From Owenia fusiformis (taxonomy: Eukaryota; Annelida; Polychaeta; Sabellida; Oweniidae), in NCBI GenBank assembly GCA_903813345.2, contig CAIIXF020000011.1, positions 7,030,571-7,094,570 of the forward strand: 64,000 nt of DNA, in the 5' to 3' direction. A program made the position numbers and the translations under genes. This document shows, piece by piece, positions 60,423-64,000 of the stretch. Under the pieces are notes generated by a model. The model did not search any database. It was not told the origin of the DNA and was given only the letters and a program-made list of their open reading frames with translations. The number at the start of each line of letters is the position of its first letter. Position 1 is the first letter of the stretch.

Positions 60423-61458
60423 CTCGGACAGGATGCATGTATCTGAGGCCCACGAATACGTTTAAAATGTTTAAAAAGTCCCCTAGTGTACTGAGTTGGT
60501 AATGCGTGGTGTATACATGTATATTATCTTTTACTATAGAATACTTACATGTATAAGAATACGATTTTTTATTAATGGCTATATACCTGGGCCTAAAGGG
60601 AGGTAGCGTAGGGTAGGAAGCTGAAAAATCTTCCCATGTCATTGTTAGCTCAATGGTGATGATTTTACATGTCCTGCTGTGTTTTGACATCAGCAACATG
60701 GCAGGACGGAGCGTGATAGCTACTATCTCCTGTGGGAAGACGAGTTTCTGGAAGAAGCCAGTCGGTGCCTTGGAAAGAATGTTAGACTGGAGTAAAGGGA
60801 AAGATGGCTTCTAGGGGACATTTCTTCCTTCTAAATCGGTGTAAAATTATCCCAACTCCATAAAATTCAAAAACACAATTTGACTTTGTTCTATGTATCA
60901 CTTTAACCAATCAAATTGTTTGAATTACACCATGTGACTAAGAATTATTATATTACAATTTTAAACTGAGATTTAAATTTATTTTTGAAAAAAAACGAAT
61001 TGCGAAATCTGTGTCCATTGAAAATATATAGCAAAATGGACATAGCTCAGCTTTAATCTTTCAATGTTATGAAAAACTCGGAATTGAATTGTCAAATATA
61101 AGTTGGGACATTTTTATTCTCATAGGGCGATATTTAGATAAAGATTCTAATCTTTAGAACTAGTATTAATTCGATACAACAGGCTGGCATGACAAGTTTA
61201 TCACAATTGTAATTTTATTTGAATTTCACATCCAAGCTTACGTGGGAGAAACATGTTAGTATTTTTAACACAATTGAAATTACAACCAGAAAAACAAAGT
61301 AATAACGTATTGTAATATAAACTATTAAGTCTTTTGACAATGTTTTAATGTTGTTTCGCAATGTGCTTATCGATACGAACAGTAGAGTTCACATTGCATT
61401 TTAAACAATTGAAAAACATTAAATTAAGTGAATATTGTTATATACTTTTACAATTTTA

Positions 61459-61925
61459 TCACGCGGTAGTATCTCTTCGGGACGTATCGAAACCACTCCG
61501 TCCCGAAAAACCGTTAATTTGAATTTAAAACCTACCCCAGTGTTTGAAAATCAAGTATTGTGAGTCTCACACTTCACCGTTTTTCTTCAAACTTGTTCCG
61601 TACAAAGCTTCACAGAAATACCTTTCAGTCGATACATTGTTTTCGTGTACAAAGTACCTCGTTTTAGCAGCGTTTTGGTCCCCAGCTGTGAGATAAAGCA
61701 AATTTTCATAACTTTCAACTGTAAGTCAAGTTATCTCGCCAGTCTTTTACCCATTCTCGCCCATAATTTCAGAATGGACTCCCATTACAACCTTCCATCG
61801 CTACGTCTTGATTTTTGGGCATCAAACGCAGCAGTTTCTAAACCATCCACACATCTCTTCAAATTTGACCAATACGTCCCGTCATCTTCCACTACGCCCC
61901 GCCGAGTCTATCACTATACACGTAG
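61459..61925 (-). mobile_element. Single arm of the 25,972 foldback family
   Basis: Begins CACGCGGTAGTATCTCTTCG and shares the AAAACCGTTAATTTGAATTT and TGTGAGTCTCACA blocks. On the minus strand a coding-like stretch contains GDQNAAKTR and NNVSTERYF with internal stops. The second arm is absent. Confidence 0.7.
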
Positions 61926-62171
61926 AGTTGCATTCTAAAACAATTTGTCCATCGATGTGTCCGTTTGTAGGTTGCCATTGTCGATTCTAAATAGTAAATA
62001 CCAATCGGATTGTGTTTTAAGATTTACCCATTCTTGTCCATTTTCAATATACCTATAATAGGGTGGTCCAAAATCTCCCTAAAATTTAGATTTCCCGATA
62101 TTGCATTTGCAATATAAAGATTTTAATTACTGAACAATTGAAAATATTTTTAAGAAACGTTTCAAGTTTTA

Positions 62172-62302
62172 TGCGGTAAACACGATACAAAAATATGTCA
62201 TATTCCGCAACGAATATGGCATATTCACTTGCGGTGTATGACAGATTCACCTGCGGTATATGGCATACACACTAACCAATGAGAACGCGATACGGAAGTA
62301 CG
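62172..62302 (-). repeat. 22-base palindromic repeat element, cluster 3
   Basis: Reverse-orientation copy of the 17401-17530 element: the flank CCAATGAGAACGCGATACGG then AAGTACG, with repeat units TTGCGGTGTATGACAGATTC and CCTGCGGTATATGGCATA. Confidence 0.65.
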
Positions 62303-62567
62303 CAATTATCAATTACATCGATTGAACGAACAAGTAAAACGTTATAAATTATCATAATGATTACTGAATCAACAGTACTGTTTATCGCATATATTAACTT
62401 AGCAGAAGTATCAGTCACCAATCTCGCGTAATAAACTTTCTCAATCAAACCAGGATTCATATATTAGTACTCGACGCACTAACTATATTGGTAATCCAGC
62501 GTAGTTTTACATTTAGAGTCGATTCTCGCAACCAATCAAATCAAGGCTTTCTGTATCACGTTTTCAC

Positions 62568-62790
62568 CTGCGGTATATGTCATATTCACCTGCGGTATAT
62601 GGCATATTCCGCAAGTGAGTATGACATATTCGGCAGGTGAGTATCGGGTATTCACTGAAATCAATATATCGCATATTCACTGCGGAATATCGCATACTCG
62701 CCTGCGGAATATGCCATATACCGCAGGTGAGTATGGCATATTCACCCGTATCACAAATACCGCGCAACAATGAATGTATGCCATATACCG
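62568..62790. repeat. 22-base palindromic repeat, cluster 4 (largest)
   Basis: Nine or more units such as TCACCTGCGGTATATGGCAT and CCGCAGGTGAGTATGGCATA in both orientations, spaced close to 22 bases. Spacing shifts slightly at 62650-62690. Confidence 0.75.
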
Positions 62791-63619
62791 CGTAACATCA
62801 AGTGCCCTATCCTTGAAAAAATGTTAAAATGCGAAAGGATGGGTGATGTCAATTATATTATTTTCAGCATAACGTTAGAAACATGTATCATTTTATATGG
62901 TACACGTTTCATAATGTAATCCAATGGAATCATACAGAAGAAAGGTTGACACACAACAGTTAAAATCTTTATATAACATTATCAGACCAAGTCAGTAGAT
63001 GTTGTTTATATACCAACAATTAGTGTTGTATGATGATGCATTCTTTATATGAATCTAGAAACGTGTTTGTGCCAATATTGCTCAATTTTGATAACATCTC
63101 CGTTATTTTGAAATTAAGCGTGGCAAAGTTTCCCGATGGATTTAGCTAAAAAAAGTGGTTCCTGTAGGGTTATTGAAAATCATACATGATGAAGAAAAAA
63201 TACATATTCCTGAAATACAACAGTTTAATTTTGAGTTATAAACCATTTATGAAAACGGCATATTTGTCAAAATTACCAAAACTTCAAGTGAGACGCGTGG
63301 CAAAATTTCCCAGGGGTCTAGAGTGGAAATATTTGTACCAAGAGTCAATTTGTAACTAGAATCTATCGGATGACAGATTTTTGGAAAATTTTGCAGATTT
63401 GGACAACCCTAACCTATAACTTTGTTGAACCTGAAGAAACGTATCAACTTTTTGTTAAATAAAGATAGCAAATTCAGCTGTCTACTGTACCTAACTTGTA
63501 CTTTTTGCTAGTACTCAGATTGATGGATATTCTGTCGTATGACATGCGACAAACATATCAATTCTCATGGGTTTACATGGGAATGTCGATTTTCAAAAAT
63601 TCATCAGATTTATCATCCA
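62791..63619. other. Gene-free stretch
   Basis: AT-rich; no gene, splice pattern or structured repeat recognised. Confidence 0.3.
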
Positions 63620-63815
63620 TTTCCGATCTATTGTAATTGAGGAAAAACATCAAGAAAATGTGGAGGTATTGGGAATAAAGTCAAGTTATGTTTCCGTCAA
63701 TTTTGTAAGTATTTCCCCCGCAGGTTATGTATAGATAAAAATTCAAACATAAATAGGCTTTAACACGTAGTTCAATGGGGAGCTAAGGTTGCCAAACTTA
63801 TGGAGGGGACAATAT
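63620..63815 (-). repeat. Dispersed repeat, minus copy
   Basis: Reverse-orientation counterpart of 42888-43085 (GGCTTTAACACGTAGTT, GTTGCCAAACTTATGGAGGG). Non-coding. Confidence 0.65.
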
Positions 63816-64000
63816 CGTGTAAAAGTATATTTTGTCACCAATTACACGAAATCTGCTACTGCATTATTGAAACTATTATCCCGGTAAAGGACCTGCTTCA
63901 GATTCTATTACCGCCTCCCCATGAAAAAATATAAATTCATCTGATATTTCAAAATCGACCAAGGCAAACCTATGTAAAATTACACAACGATGAACAAAAT

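Noticed and set aside
62568-62790. CRISPR-like array of about 22-base units
   Set aside because: Units abut without unique spacers and alternate in orientation, in a clearly eukaryotic genome; it is a palindromic satellite or transposon repeat.

Overview
This is animal nuclear DNA: AT-rich, with introns of roughly 100-1,400 bases, GT-AG splice signals, TATA boxes, AATAAA signals and many inverted-repeat transposable elements. The gene content (lipocalin, trypsin-CCP-chitin-binding mosaic protein, fibrinogen-domain lectin, IFI44-like GTPases, mariner remnants) fits a marine invertebrate, either a lophotrochozoan or an invertebrate deuterostome. I cannot name the species. No bacterial, phage or CRISPR content was seen. 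I built all exon models by hand from splice signals and reading-frame phase.

Left third (1-12,450): two paralogous secreted trypsin-like protease genes lie head to head (minus strand 1-3,027, cut by the window edge; plus strand 7,979-12,450). A complete apolipoprotein D-like lipocalin gene (4,865-6,289) sits between them. The plus-strand protease is a mosaic: signal peptide, trypsin domain, Ser-Lys-Asp-Gly repeat linker, three CCP (sushi) modules and a C-terminal chitin-binding peritrophin-A module.

Middle (13,107-42,580): an IFI44-like membrane-anchored GTPase gene on the minus strand (13,107-16,278), then three tandem plus-strand paralogs of a family I do not recognise (19,804-25,892; 29,282-33,395; 35,810-38,321), then a second IFI44-like GTPase gene on the plus strand (40,659-42,580). 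Each unrecognised gene has five exons with the same intron phases (2,1,2,1). Each encodes a variable hydrophilic N-terminus, a transmembrane segment, a coiled-coil region, a second transmembrane segment and a conserved C-terminal domain of about 180 residues with an alternating strand/helix look. The first copy has its N-terminus expanded into about 29 copies of a 28-residue repeat. This cluster is the best candidate for an undescribed system, possibly in innate immunity. The immune link is inferred from the neighbours only.

Right third (42,581-64,000): sparse. It holds a cysteine-rich secreted protein gene on the minus strand (46,637-48,049), a fibrinogen-related lectin gene (50,219-54,650), a broken second fibrinogen-domain exon (57,691-57,941) and an exon-1 remnant of the cysteine-rich gene (59,716-59,823).

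The gaps and introns are unusually rich in long foldback (palindromic) elements. These include mariner copies whose transposase end is duplicated in inverted orientation, MITEs with clear target-site duplications, a 22-base palindromic repeat seen in several clusters, and hairpins sharing a GC-rich apical loop.
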